From Neisseriaceae bacterium CLB008 (GTDB lineage: Bacteria; Pseudomonadota; Gammaproteobacteria; Burkholderiales; Neisseriaceae), in contig CP166133.1 in NCBI GenBank assembly GCA_041228285.1, forward strand, positions 2,513,380 through 2,577,379: a stretch of 64,000 nucleotides of DNA. The letters run 5' to 3'. Numbering within the stretch: the first letter of the stretch is position 1; each line of letters begins with the position of its first letter. The position numbers were made by a program, and so were the translations under genes. The notes under the pieces were generated by a model. The model saw only the letters and a program-made list of their open reading frames with translations, was not told the DNA's origin and did no database searches. Below are positions 1 through 9,788 of this stretch, one piece after another.

Positions 1-133
1 GCAAGGGCGTGTCGTCACTCAATAAGCGTTCACGTACTTGCTCAAACTCCCCAGGCACCACGCTTTCATCATCAAAAGCCAATAGCTGCAAAAAATGCAC
101 CAAGTGTTCTGGGTTAATAAATGCCACATCCAT
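1..133 (-). CDS. Unidentified protein, N-terminal fragment (runs off window start)
   Basis: An open reading frame begins with ATG at 133 and stays open to the window edge, giving 44 residues that start MDVAFINPEHLVHFLQLL. The N-terminus is an amphipathic helix-like stretch followed by acidic residues. A Shine-Dalgarno-like AAGGG lies seven bases before the start. The start lies about 20 bases past a strong hairpin with a T-run (151-186), so the gene sits just after what looks like the terminator of the pyrG transcript. I do not recognise the family from this fragment; only the reading frame and ribosome site support it. Confidence 0.5.
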   Translation of the reverse strand, partial: MDVAFINPEHLVHFLQLLAFDDESVVPGEFEQVRERLLSDDTPL

Positions 134-135
134 AG

Positions 136-464
136 TCAGCCCTTAAGCATGAAAAATCGTCTGCTTAGGTTGGTAAGCAGACGATTAAGCGACACACACT
201 GTTTCACACATCTTTGGGCCAGTACCAAACGGCCCAGCTGAATCTGTGTACTCATTAAACAGCTCATTTTACCTAATGGCCACGCAGCTAAAGCGCGCTC
301 CAGCAAACGCTTGAGCACACAAACGGCGCCCAAAAGATAGCCACTAGGCTGAATAGGCAACGGGATACAGCCCTGGCTCGCACTGACCCCAGCCCGCTCC
401 ATCAAGGAGAGGCTTTGTCTAAACGCTAAGCCAGATACATGCATACCCATCACCTTAAAAGCCA

Positions 465-465
<1 letters not shown>
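136..465 (-). CDS. Doubtful small ORF after pyrG
   Basis: A 109-codon frame whose ATG overlaps the pyrG stop codon as TAATG, a common arrangement for coupled genes, and which stops two bases before the next ATG at 133. The product would be basic, with five cysteines and leucine-rich helices. I recognise no domain. Against its being a gene, a 13-bp hairpin followed by five T residues (151-186) lies inside its last codons and looks like the pyrG terminator. The amino-acid composition is also not typical of a folded protein. It may be only a chance frame in the pyrG 3' region. Confidence 0.22.
150..186 (-). terminator. Probable Rho-independent terminator of pyrG
   Basis: Perfect 13-bp stem (155-167 with 174-186) around a 6-base loop. 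On the minus strand the stem is followed by a run of five T. It lies 280 bases after the pyrG stop and just before the next start codon at 133. Confidence 0.65.
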
Positions 466-2390
<1,925 letters not shown>

Positions 2391-2624
2391 ATGGCACGAG
2401 TTTGTAAAGTGACTGGCAAGCGTCCCGTAGCAGGGAACAATGTGTCACATGCCAACAACAAAACCAAACGTCGCTTTTTGCCTAACTTGCAATCACGTCG
2501 TTTTTGGGTAGAGAGTGAAAACCGCTGGGTTCGTCTACGCGTTTCTAACGCTGGTTTACGTACCATCGATAAAGTAGGCATTGATGTCGTATTGGCTGAT
2601 TTGCGTGCTCGCGGCGAAGCTTAA
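2391..2624 (+). CDS. rpmB: 50S ribosomal protein L28
   Basis: Structural protein of the large ribosomal subunit, 77 residues, the usual length. The start [12 protein letters not shown] and the central [12 protein letters not shown] are diagnostic of bacterial L28. Only one cysteine is present, so this is the zinc-free form rather than the CxxC zinc-ribbon form. It is first of a two-gene unit with rpmG 30 bases downstream, the normal rpmB-rpmG pairing, with its own promoter at 2327-2356 and an AGGAG-like ribosome site. Confidence 0.97.
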   Translation: MARVCKVTGKRPVAGNNVSHANNKTKRRFLPNLQSRRFWVESENRWVRLRVSNAGLRTIDKVGIDVVLADLRARGEA

Positions 2625-2654
2625 TTTAAATCTTAATTAAGAAGGTAGTCGATA

Positions 2655-2810
2655 ATGCGCGATAAAATCAAACTAGAATCATCTGCTGGTACTGGTCACT
2701 TCTACACCACTACTAAAAATAAACGCACTATGCCCGGCAAGCTCGAAATCAAAAAATTCGATCCTGTTGTTCGCAAACATGTGATTTATAAAGAAACTAA
2801 ATTAAAATAA
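2655..2810 (+). CDS. rpmG: 50S ribosomal protein L33
   Basis: A 51-residue large-subunit protein whose frame is [20 protein letters not shown] continuing to KETKLK. The core [20 protein letters not shown] is typical of L33. It lacks the two CxxC pairs of zinc-binding L33, matching the zinc-free L28 beside it. A ribosome site (GAAGG) lies 10 bases upstream. The gene is co-transcribed with rpmB and followed directly by a terminator. Confidence 0.96.
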   Translation: MRDKIKLESSAGTGHFYTTTKNKRTMPGKLEIKKFDPVVRKHVIYKETKLK

Positions 2811-2826
2811 ACTAATTTTATTTCGA

Positions 2827-2860
2827 CAAACCCTTTGCCTCGGCGAAGGGTTTTTATTTT
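2827..2860 (+). terminator. Rho-independent terminator of rpmB-rpmG
   Basis: Stem AAACCCTT/AAGGGTTT around a GC-rich loop (2828-2853), followed by a T-rich tract, 17 bases after the rpmG stop. Confidence 0.85.
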
Positions 2861-3080
2861 GCCCTACACTTTTGCCCCACATTCAAGCTTTCGCCTCACT
2901 TTCTCACCGCTAAATCCACTCATCCCCATCATTTCATGCAGGCATCTCGCGTCAGCCTAATGCGCACAGCGGCCTCAACCTTCTAAATAATGAAACAGCA
3001 TTATTTATGCGGCATTTATATGCTACAATGACCAATCCCCCTATCGAGGCACCCACACACCCAAACTCAGCAAGGCAGTT

Positions 3081-4109
3081 ATGCTCAAAAATACCCTCTT
3101 TATCTGCGGCACCCCCTTTCAGCTTTTCCTGGCCCAAAACATCATTCGCACCGAAGGCATACACAATGCCGCCATCTTATATCTAGGCAACCCTCAGCAT
3201 CCCAAGGCCAAGCACTACCTTGCTCTCTTTGCGCCCAATACCAGCATCACCCGCTTTTGGATCGATCATGAGCTACAGCATCTCAAGAAACGCACCATCA
3301 GCCGCAAAGCCAAAATACTGGCCGAACAGCTTGGCCACCCACATAACGTTTTCATCGCCAACTACACCATTTTGTTCTACTCTTTCTTACTGTCGTACCT
3401 ACCCTTCGAGACCTTATACTCCTTCGATGATGGCGCCGACAACATCAACCCCTTGTCACCGCTACACCAGTTTCATCATCAAACCCAACGCCAACGCCTT
3501 AGCTACGCCTTAAAATATGGCTTACGCTACCGTTTAAAATACCAGCTACGCGCCCACCCTAAAAAAATCCTCAAAAACATTAAGCGCCACTACACTATTT
3601 TCCCGCAACACCCCAACATCATCAGTGCTGTTCGCCCCCTAAAACTACAGGCACTCACTCCTACCCCTGCCCACTCGACATTGACACCACGCCCCGTCAT
3701 CAAGCTCTTCATTGGCGCCTACTTCAGCGACATGTTCACGCGCTCAACCGACTTAACCTCACTCATGGCGCAGCTACACAGGCTTTTCCATGACCAAAAA
3801 ATAGACGCCTACCTACCCCATCCGCGCGAGCACACCCATCATCTACCCAATGCCCAGCACATCGACATTCTGGCAGAAGAATACGTTTTAACCCAAATCG
3901 CCGCCGGACGACATGTCGAACTGTATGGTTTCGCCAGCACCGTACAGCTCAACTTAGCCCACCGCGAGCAAGTCACCAACCACCTCATCACCTCAGCCTC
4001 GCTACACCCCAAAATTCGCCACCTCTATGAACACATTTGCGATGATCGCTTTAACCTTATCGACCTCCCGACAGCCCAAACACCTAACCTCACTAAGGAG
4101 CCCACATGA
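3081..4109 (+). CDS. GT52-like glycosyltransferase (lipooligosaccharide sialyltransferase-like)
   Basis: A 342-residue protein resembling the GT52 family, which includes the Neisseria and Haemophilus lipooligosaccharide alpha-2,3-sialyltransferases. The N-terminus LFICGTPFQLFLAQNII matches the family's first strand and loop. The two motifs that bacterial sialyltransferases share are visible: D-D-G in YSFDDGADNI (about residue 116) and the HP motif in YLPHPRE (about residue 251). No signal peptide or membrane helix is seen, as expected for a peripheral cytoplasmic-face enzyme. The next gene, another glycosyltransferase, overlaps by ATGA, so the two probably build the same surface glycan. The donor sugar cannot be told from sequence; CMP-sialic acid is inferred from the family. 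Confidence 0.72.
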   Translation: MLKNTLFICGTPFQLFLAQNIIRTEGIHNAAILYLGNPQHPKAKHYLALFAPNTSITRFWIDHELQHLKKRTISRKAKILAEQLGHPHNVFIANYTILFYSFLLSYLPFETLYSFDDGADNINPLSPLHQFHHQTQRQRLSYALKYGLRYRLKYQLRAHPKKILKNIKRHYTIFPQHPNIISAVRPLKLQALTPTPAHSTLTPRPVIKLFIGAYFSDMFTRSTDLTSLMAQLHRLFHDQKIDAYLPHPREHTHHLPNAQHIDILAEEYVLTQIAAGRHVELYGFASTVQLNLAHREQVTNHLITSASLHPKIRHLYEHICDDRFNLIDLPTAQTPNLTKEPT

Positions 4110-5011
4110 ACCAAGACGTGATTAAAATATTCGTTGGCTGCGACCCCAACAACTGCGACCTAGAACAAATGATGGTATTGGAATACAGCATCCGCAAACA
4201 CACCCAAGCAACCATCGACATCGTCTGGATGCAGCTGTCGCGCGATCCCAATAGCTTTTGGTATGCCAACCCTGAAACCCAGGAGGGCTGGAACAGCAGT
4301 AAATGGGTAACCACTTTTTCTGGCTTTCGCTGGGGCATCCCCGCCTATTGCGGTTACGCCGGCAAGGCCATTTACATGGACGCCGACGTATTAGTGCTCA
4401 GCGACATCAGCGAACTCTGGCACCACCCCATTAACCCTGAATCCATGGTGGCCGCCAAAGGCGCACCGCTCATCAACCGTCTGTGCGTATCCCTATGGGA
4501 CTGTGCCAAGGCTCGTGAAGTCATCCCCAGCATGGATGCCTTTAAACGCAATCCAGATAACCATTACAGCATGGTCGACCAGATTAAAGCCCAACCCAGC
4601 CTCATCACCCCATTTAACGACAGCTACAACTGCCTAGACGGGGAAGACTTGGCCCTTAAAGACATCAAAATCCTCCATTACACCGACATCGACACCCAGT
4701 TCTCTCACCCCTATTCGATTCCTCGCCTAAAGGCCGAAGGCAGCCAACACTGGTACGACGGCCAAACCAAACCGCACTGGCGCGAAGATCTAGTAGCCCT
4801 ATTCGCTCAATACTACGAAGAGGCACTGGCCGCCGGCTATACCTTAGAGCAATACCGCGTCACCCCCTTTGGCAACGTCCCCAAGGAATCGCTCACCGGC
4901 TACCACGGCGATCGATTCGTCGACGTACACCACAGCCAAAAAAAGAAGCCCAGTAAAATACACAAATGGCAAAACAGCATCCGCAAACGCTGGCACAAGC
5001 TATTCGGCTAA
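4106..5011 (+). CDS. GT8-like glycosyltransferase
   Basis: A 301-residue nucleotide-sugar glycosyltransferase with a GT-A fold. The opening IKIFVGCDPNN and VLEYSIRKHT match the GT8-like start (FVGxDPxE...YSIRxH). The metal-binding DxD is DAD in AIYMDADVLVL (about residues 90-98). The C-terminus is rich in Lys/Arg/Trp, suggesting peripheral membrane contact. Its ATG overlaps the preceding gene's TGA by four bases, indicating translational coupling. Acceptor and donor are unknown; the likely role is extension of the lipooligosaccharide or another surface polysaccharide with its GT52-like neighbour. Confidence 0.75.
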   Translation: MNQDVIKIFVGCDPNNCDLEQMMVLEYSIRKHTQATIDIVWMQLSRDPNSFWYANPETQEGWNSSKWVTTFSGFRWGIPAYCGYAGKAIYMDADVLVLSDISELWHHPINPESMVAAKGAPLINRLCVSLWDCAKAREVIPSMDAFKRNPDNHYSMVDQIKAQPSLITPFNDSYNCLDGEDLALKDIKILHYTDIDTQFSHPYSIPRLKAEGSQHWYDGQTKPHWREDLVALFAQYYEEALAAGYTLEQYRVTPFGNVPKESLTGYHGDRFVDVHHSQKKKPSKIHKWQNSIRKRWHKLFG

Positions 5012-5015
5012 GCAC

Positions 5016-5051
5016 AAAAAAGCCGCCCCAGACAACTGGGGCGGCTTTTTC
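5016..5051. terminator. Bidirectional terminator
   Basis: Perfect stem AAAAAGCCGCCCCAG / CTGGGGCGGCTTTTT around ACAA, with A- and T-runs on both sides. It serves the glycosyltransferase pair on the plus strand and the convergent membrane-protein gene on the minus strand. Confidence 0.93.
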
Positions 5052-5065
5052 ACAACAGACGTCAA

Positions 5066-5635
5066 TTAAGGCTCAACTGCCTGCTGCATCGCCTCTACAT
5101 TATCCACGATCACATTCGCATCCAAAACGCCAAAGCTGATCAAGGCCAGCATCAACAGCGTCGACGCCAATACCAAAGTCACCACATACAGCACGTAGCC
5201 CAGCAAAATCTTCAAGCCCGACAGCTGACTGAAGCGGGCAAAACCATGAATCTGCACCCACAGCGTCCAGAACTGCCACACCAAGCTTAAGACTACAGCC
5301 ACGCCCGCAGGCAGATAAGGAAACGCCATCGCTGGAATCATCAATGCCTGAGTCAACAGCACAAAATGCGCCAACGGCAAATCAGGTGCGCCGCGCCAGC
5401 GAAAATACAGGCGCATCGTTTGGCTAAAGACCGCCCAATTAAGCACCGTAAAGGCTAAAGACACCGCAACCGTACCGTTTTGATCCAAGCCCAAAATCGG
5501 CATAAACGCTTGCGCATTCACCACGCCCAAGATCAGCAAGATGGCCACCACCACAAAACCAGGGTAGCGATACTCGGCCACAGGCTTTAAGCGTAAGCGC
5601 AGCAGCTGCCACGCATCATTAAGAAAATTCAGCAT
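5066..5635 (-). CDS. Multi-pass inner-membrane protein, Yip1-like
   Basis: A 189-residue hydrophobic protein with about five predicted membrane helices (for example the stretch around VVVAILLILGVV, then LAFTVLNWAVF, a helix around VLLTQALMIPAM, VVLSLVWQFWTLWV, and a last helix rich in Leu/Val near residue 165). The pattern resembles Yip1-domain proteins, but I see no motif that fixes a function. The ATG at 5635 overlaps the purU stop as TGATG, so it is likely translationally coupled to purU. An in-frame start at 5662 would lie inside purU and is less likely. Confidence 0.7.
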   Translation of the reverse strand: MLNFLNDAWQLLRLRLKPVAEYRYPGFVVVAILLILGVVNAQAFMPILGLDQNGTVAVSLAFTVLNWAVFSQTMRLYFRWRGAPDLPLAHFVLLTQALMIPAMAFPYLPAGVAVVLSLVWQFWTLWVQIHGFARFSQLSGLKILLGYVLYVVTLVLASTLLMLALISFGVLDANVIVDNVEAMQQAVEP

Positions 5636-6525
5636 CAATCGAACACCACCGTTCTGTTGCAATAAGACAATACGCGGTTATCGGCGTGCCAACGTACGGC
5701 ACGGCTCAACACCACTTTCTCGAGATCACGCCCTTTAGCCACCAAATCATCCACCTCATCGCGATGAGAGATACGCACCACTTCTTGCTCAATAATCGGG
5801 CCTTCATCCAGCTCATTGGTCACATAATGGCTGGTGGCGCCGATCAACTTCACACCGCGCGCATAGGCACGATGATAAGGCCGAGCACCATCAAATGCCG
5901 GCAAAAAGCTGTGGTGAATATTAATGATGCGGTCAGGAAAAGCCGACACAAAATCAGGCGACAGCACCTGCATATAGCGTGCCAAAACCACGGTATCGAC
6001 ATTGGCTTCTTTTAATAAGCGCATCTGTTCCGCTTCAGCCAAAGCTTTATTGTCTTTATTGACTTCAATTTTATGAAAAGGAATCCCGTTAAACTCCACG
6101 ATGTGGCGGCAGGTATTGTGGTTCGAAATCACCAAAGGAATTTCACAACCCAGCTCACCAATGCGGTAACGGTGCAGTAAATCCACCAAGCAGTGCTCAT
6201 ACTGAGACACAAAAATCGCAATGCGCGGCAGCTCATGCGACAAAGTCAATCGATAGGTTAGGTTAAACTGGGCCGCAATCGCCCCAAAAACCTCGTCAAA
6301 CTGCGCCATAGGCAGCTCAAAATCAGCTAAATCCCACTCTACGCGCATTAAAAACAAAGATTCAACCGCATCTTGGTGCTGATCCGCATGCAAAATATTG
6401 GCATTATAGGTCAACAAAAAATGGGCTACGGCATTCACCAAGCCCTTTTGATCAGGCGCCGCCATAAACAAAGTGGCGGTCTTTTTTTGTGTGTCTTGAT
6501 TTGTCATTTTAATTACGTCATCCAC
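5635..6525 (-). CDS. purU: Formyltetrahydrofolate deformylase
   Basis: Hydrolyses 10-formyl-THF to formate and THF, balancing one-carbon pools and feeding formate to purine synthesis. The N-terminal ACT domain (roughly residues 16-90, with APDQKGLVNAVAHFL) is followed by a formyltransferase domain. Family motifs are clear: VISNHNTC, the HHSFLPAFDGARPYHRA segment and GATSHYV with the later DEGPIIEQ. Length is about 290 residues, as usual. An internal ATG at 6507 (MTNQDT) is an equally possible start. The adjacent folD also acts on folate one-carbon units, so the neighbourhood is functionally coherent. Confidence 0.95.
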   Translation of the reverse strand: MDDVIKMTNQDTQKKTATLFMAAPDQKGLVNAVAHFLLTYNANILHADQHQDAVESLFLMRVEWDLADFELPMAQFDEVFGAIAAQFNLTYRLTLSHELPRIAIFVSQYEHCLVDLLHRYRIGELGCEIPLVISNHNTCRHIVEFNGIPFHKIEVNKDNKALAEAEQMRLLKEANVDTVVLARYMQVLSPDFVSAFPDRIINIHHSFLPAFDGARPYHRAYARGVKLIGATSHYVTNELDEGPIIEQEVVRISHRDEVDDLVAKGRDLEKVVLSRAVRWHADNRVLSYCNRTVVFD

Positions 6526-6600
6526 AAGAGGCTGCCTTAGCCCAACACCACCAAGACAGCCCCAACAAACTCCCAGAGCATTCGGCCCTTCAAGTCTTAA

Positions 6601-7452
6601 TTAATCATGTAGCCTAGCGGCATCCAATGTATTTTCCAACAGGGTCGCAATCGTCATCGGCCCCACCCCACCTGGCACAGGCGTAATCCATGCCGCACGT
6701 TCTTTAGCCACGGTAAACTCAACGTCACCGCACAGCTTACCATTTTCCAAACGGTTAATGCCCACATCAATCACCACGGCACCTGGCTTAATCCACTCGC
6801 CTTTAACCATCTCTGGCACGCCCACGCCGGCCACCACGATGTCAGCCTGGCGTACCTCGTGCGCTAAATCTTGTGTCGCACTATGGCACACGGTCACAGT
6901 AGCGCGCGCCAACAGCATTTCCAAAGCCTGAGGGCGGCCGACAATATTGGACGCGCCCACAATCACCACTTTCTTGCCTTTAGGATCGATCTGGTAATGA
7001 TCCAACAGCGTCATCACGCCTCGTGGGGTACACGGACGCATTAAGGGCATTTTCACCGCTAAGCGGCCAACGTTGTAGGGATGAAAACCATCCACGTCTT
7101 TATGCGGCAAAATACGCTCTAATACTTTTTGGCTGTCAATGTGCTTTGGCAGCGGCAGCTGCACCAAAATACCATCTACTTCGCTATTGTCATTTAACTC
7201 ATCAATCAGCTGCAGCAAAGCCTCTTCCGTCAGGCTTGCATCATACTCATATGATAAAGAACGAACGTTGGCCTTTTCACAGGCCAATTTTTTGTTGCGT
7301 ACGTACACGGCGCTAGCAGGATCATCGCCCACCAAAACCACCGCCAATGTTGGCTGATGTAACCCTTGTTCAGCACGTTTTGCCACTTGTTCCTTTACCC
7401 ATTCAATACGAGATTGAGAAACAGCCTTACCATCCATTAATTGAGCAGCCAT
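6601..7452 (-). CDS. folD: Bifunctional methylenetetrahydrofolate dehydrogenase / methenyltetrahydrofolate cyclohydrolase
   Basis: Interconverts 5,10-methylene-THF and 10-formyl-THF using NADP. The frame extends to 7509, but the ATG at 7452 is preferred: it has AGGA seven bases upstream and gives 283 residues, the normal length. Visible family features are the substrate-site [12 protein letters not shown], the segment [14 protein letters not shown], the Rossmann loop [13 protein letters not shown] and the C-terminal [11 protein letters not shown]. It lies upstream of purU on the same strand with about 75 bases between, so the two may share a transcript. Confidence 0.96.
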   Translation of the reverse strand: MAAQLMDGKAVSQSRIEWVKEQVAKRAEQGLHQPTLAVVLVGDDPASAVYVRNKKLACEKANVRSLSYEYDASLTEEALLQLIDELNDNSEVDGILVQLPLPKHIDSQKVLERILPHKDVDGFHPYNVGRLAVKMPLMRPCTPRGVMTLLDHYQIDPKGKKVVIVGASNIVGRPQALEMLLARATVTVCHSATQDLAHEVRQADIVVAGVGVPEMVKGEWIKPGAVVIDVGINRLENGKLCGDVEFTVAKERAAWITPVPGGVGPMTIATLLENTLDAARLHD

Positions 7453-7720
7453 GATTTTCCTAAAACTCACTTTAAATAAACAACAATATGAAGCCCCGTA
7501 TTCTCTCATTTTTTAGCAGTTAATGCACCTTTAAATCCCATTCAGTGATGCTTTAATGCCTACATAAAGCGGCCATACAAAAGGCCACACCCTTGAATGC
7601 AGCTGGCTTTCAGCGACCAACAAACGCAGTTAAAAATAAAAATAACCGTCACGCCTAAATTAAAAACCGCACAATAACAGCCCCTTAAATAACTAAATTC
7701 AATTTAAGCCAAAATCATCA
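7453..7720. other. Intergenic region folD / tRNA cluster
   Basis: About 270 bases between the folD start and the first tRNA promoter. It is AT-rich. It must hold the folD promoter on the minus strand, but no clear box pair was found. A short GGCC...GGCC dyad near 7570-7587 is the only structure noticed. Confidence 0.4.
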
Positions 7721-7749
7721 TTGACAGACCAATCCCTCATCGGTATAGT
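7721..7749 (+). promoter_or_regulatory. Promoter of tRNA cassette, copy 1
   Basis: -35 TTGACA (7721-7726), 17-base spacer, -10 TATAGT (7744-7749), 12 bases before tRNA-Pro. The second cassette has the same boxes and spacing. Confidence 0.88.
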
Positions 7750-7761
7750 TCGTCACTCAGT

Positions 7762-7839
7762 CGGGGCGTAGCGCAGCCTGGTTAGCGCATCTGCTTTGGG
7801 AGCAGAGGGTCGTGAGTTCGAATCCCACCGCCCCGACCA
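7762..7839 (+). tRNA. tRNA-Pro(UGG), copy 1
   Basis: Full cloverleaf: acceptor CGGGGCG/CGCCCCG, anticodon loop TTTGGGA with anticodon TGG, T-loop TTCGAAT, discriminator A and an encoded CCA. Sequence identical to the copy at 8392. Confidence 0.97.
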
Positions 7840-7872
7840 CAAATTCTAGTGTGTGACCGACAGTTGGTTTGA

Positions 7873-7949
7873 GTGCCCGTAGCTCAACCGGATAGAGCAC
7901 CGGCCTTCTAAGCCGGGGGTTACAGGTTCGATTCCTGTCGGGTGCGCCA
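7873..7949 (+). tRNA. tRNA-Arg(UCU), copy 1
   Basis: Acceptor GTGCCCG/CGGGTGC (two G-U pairs), anticodon stem CCGGC/GCCGG with loop CTTCTAA and anticodon TCT, T-loop TTCGATT, discriminator G, encoded CCA. Identical to the copy at 8501. Confidence 0.97.
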
Positions 7950-7959
7950 AAAGCTTTAT

Positions 7960-8036
7960 GGTGGATGTAGCTCAGTTGGTAGAGTCCTGGATTGTGATTC
8001 CAGTTGTCGTGGGTTCGAGCCCCATCATCCACCCCA
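7960..8036 (+). tRNA. tRNA-His(GUG), copy 1
   Basis: Acceptor GTGGATG/CATCCAC preceded by the extra G(-1) that pairs with discriminator C, both hallmarks of tRNA-His. Anticodon loop TTGTGAT gives GTG; CCA is encoded. Identical to the copy at 8588. Confidence 0.97.
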
Positions 8037-8044
8037 GTTATCCT

Positions 8045-8072
8045 AAGACTTGCTTAAAGCAGGTCTTTTTTT
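8045..8072 (+). terminator. Terminator of tRNA cassette, copy 1
   Basis: Stem AAGACTTGC/GCAGGTCTT (one G-U pair) with a TTAAA loop, followed by seven T residues, nine bases after tRNA-His. Confidence 0.88.
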
Positions 8073-8350
8073 ATGCCCGTCGATTCTAGCCAACCCATCC
8101 CCTTTAACACAATCAAACGCGCAAGCACTCAAATCATAACGATAGCCCCACAGCCGAGCTTCAAAAAGCATCCGACTTATATTGCCTGCCGCAACCAGCC
8201 ACCCAAAACAGCAGCCAAGCCTTGCCCCCTAAGCAATAAACAAACAAGCAACAGACCCATCTGCCCCAAGACACGCCCTGACTCAAAACCTATTTTCCCT
8301 GATGATTCCAGCATCTAGGCAATAAGTCGACTTATTTTAACACCATACGC

Positions 8351-8379
8351 TTGACAGAAAAATCAGAGCTGGGTATAGT
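8351..8379 (+). promoter_or_regulatory. Promoter of tRNA cassette, copy 2
   Basis: -35 TTGACA (8351-8356), 17-base spacer, -10 TATAGT (8374-8379), 12 bases before the second tRNA-Pro. Same boxes and spacing as copy 1, but the spacer sequence differs. Confidence 0.88.
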
Positions 8380-8391
8380 TCGATTCTCAGT

Positions 8392-8469
8392 CGGGGCGTA
8401 GCGCAGCCTGGTTAGCGCATCTGCTTTGGGAGCAGAGGGTCGTGAGTTCGAATCCCACCGCCCCGACCA
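8392..8469 (+). tRNA. tRNA-Pro(UGG), copy 2
   Basis: Same sequence as the tRNA-Pro at 7762, with TGG anticodon and encoded CCA. Confidence 0.97.
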
Positions 8470-8500
8470 CAATTATGAGTGTTACCGACAGTTGGTTTGA

Positions 8501-8577
8501 GTGCCCGTAGCTCAACCGGATAGAGCACCGGCCTTCTAAGCCGGGGGTTACAGGTTCGATTCCTGTCGGGTGCGCCA
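8501..8577 (+). tRNA. tRNA-Arg(UCU), copy 2
   Basis: Same sequence as the tRNA-Arg at 7873, anticodon TCT, encoded CCA. Confidence 0.97.
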
Positions 8578-8587
8578 AAAGCTTTAT

Positions 8588-8664
8588 GGTGGATGTAGCT
8601 CAGTTGGTAGAGTCCTGGATTGTGATTCCAGTTGTCGTGGGTTCGAGCCCCATCATCCACCCCA
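8588..8664 (+). tRNA. tRNA-His(GUG), copy 2
   Basis: Same sequence as the tRNA-His at 7960, with G(-1), discriminator C, anticodon GTG and encoded CCA. Confidence 0.97.
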
Positions 8665-8671
8665 TTATCAT

Positions 8672-8696
8672 GACTTGCTTAGCAAGTCTTTTTTTA
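8672..8696 (+). terminator. Terminator of tRNA cassette, copy 2
   Basis: Stem GACTTGC/GCAAGTC with TTA loop and a run of seven T. Related to but not identical with the copy 1 terminator. Confidence 0.88.
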
Positions 8697-8719
8697 TGCC
8701 TGCCGTTTGCGTTAAGCAC

Positions 8720-8749
8720 TAAAAAGCCCTAAGACAAAGCTTAGGGCTA
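8720..8749 (-). terminator. Terminator of the universal stress protein gene
   Basis: Stem AGCCCTAAG/CTTAGGGCT (8725-8733 with 8740-8748). On the minus strand it is followed by a T-run, about 20 bases after the stop at 8767. Confidence 0.85.
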
Positions 8750-8766
8750 GGCCGGCCTAGTCTGGC

Positions 8767-9216
8767 TTATTCGGCTTTTTTACGCACCAGCATCACAGGC
8801 ATGTCTACTTGGCGCAACACGCCTTCCGCCACAGAACCCATCAGCAAATGCATCACGCCGGTCCAGCCATGCGTACCCATCACGATCAGATCACAACCAT
8901 TGTCTTTCGCATCAGTAGCCAACAAAGTCGCAATCTTGTCGCCCACGCTTTCAAGAATTTCCACTTCGGCGGTTAAGCCATGGCCAGCAATAATGGTATT
9001 AGCGTGAGCCAATACTTTTTCGCCCACTTCTTTACTCGCCTGATGAATCTCAGCAGACTGCAAGTAACCGGTACCGCCCCAGCTAAATTGAGCCAAGTCT
9101 ACTACGTGTACGGCACGCAAAGCAGCTTTGGAAAATTCAGCAATTTTACAGGCTTCTTCTAAGGCTTTTAATGAGGCTGCGCTGTCGTCGACAGGGACAA
9201 ATATTTTCTTGTACAT
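8767..9216 (-). CDS. Universal stress protein (UspA family)
   Basis: A 149-residue single-domain UspA-fold protein. The opening KKIFVPVDDSAAS and the ATP-binding signature G-x2-G-x9-G-S (GTHGWTGVMHLLMGS, about residues 114-128) place it among the ATP-binding members. Such proteins accumulate under starvation and other stress; the exact role here is not known. A strong ribosome site (AAAGGAG) sits five bases before the ATG. It is transcribed alone with its own terminator. Confidence 0.93.
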   Translation of the reverse strand: MYKKIFVPVDDSAASLKALEEACKIAEFSKAALRAVHVVDLAQFSWGGTGYLQSAEIHQASKEVGEKVLAHANTIIAGHGLTAEVEILESVGDKIATLLATDAKDNGCDLIVMGTHGWTGVMHLLMGSVAEGVLRQVDMPVMLVRKKAE

Positions 9217-9350
9217 ACGAACTCCTTTGTTATCAGACTGATTGAAGAGTCACACTACGGTGCATACTAGCATATTCGCACGTGTACGCACCCATGGCAA
9301 AAATAATGTTAGAATCATTGACATCCGTTAATACTATCTTACCTCTTACT

Positions 9351-9779
9351 ATGACTCGCGTACACCTAAATGTGCCAGAAACCTTTCTATTTGAAACAGA
9401 GTTAGCCATTCAAGTCAGCGACTTAAACTATGGCAACCACCTGGCCAACGACAAAGTCCTCAGCCTCGCCCACGAAGCGCGCATACGCTTCTTGCACCAC
9501 TTAGGGTACACTGAGATGAACGTTGAGGGCGCTGGCTTAATCATGGCCGATGCTGCCATACAATTCATCAGCCAAGGCTTCCACGGCGACGAACTAATAT
9601 TAAAAATAGCAGTCACTGACATCAGCCGCGCAGGCTTTGCCCTGTTTACCCTGATTCAACACAAGCACACGCAAAAAGAGCTGGCCCGCGTCAAAACCGG
9701 CCTGGTTTTTTTCGATTACACCACGCAAAGCGTGCAAAAAACCCCTGCTGGCTTTATTGCTCAAATCAGCAGAACATAA
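9351..9779 (+). CDS. Acyl-CoA thioesterase family protein (hotdog fold, 4HBT-like)
   Basis: A hotdog-fold thioester hydrolase of about 142 residues. The ATG at 9351 gives MTRVHLNVPETFLFETEL, the usual family start. In-frame upstream starts at 9282 and 9294 would add an atypical leader. The segment DLNYGNHLANDKVLSLAHEARIRFL matches the 4HBT/YbgC-type active-site helix, with the Asp/Tyr/His pattern near residues 25-31. Substrate is not predictable. A possible promoter (TTGAAG, 17 bases, TACTAG) lies at 9242-9270. It heads a likely operon with the TerB-like gene (nine bases on) and xerC. Confidence 0.82.
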   Translation: MTRVHLNVPETFLFETELAIQVSDLNYGNHLANDKVLSLAHEARIRFLHHLGYTEMNVEGAGLIMADAAIQFISQGFHGDELILKIAVTDISRAGFALFTLIQHKHTQKELARVKTGLVFFDYTTQSVQKTPAGFIAQISRT

Positions 9780-9788
9780 GGAAACACA

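Noticed and set aside
8073-8318. 81-codon plus-strand frame between tRNA cassettes
   Set aside because: Starts inside the terminator T-run, has low-complexity Pro/Ser/Lys-rich composition and no ribosome site.
7757-8660. Minus-strand frames across the tRNA clusters, including short peptides repeated in both copies
   Set aside because: They are antisense translations of tRNA genes, a well-known source of false proteins; both copies differ only in the spacers.
7762-8664. Repeat array that might suggest a CRISPR
   Set aside because: The repeats are six intact tRNA genes in two cassettes; spacers and repeats do not have CRISPR form.
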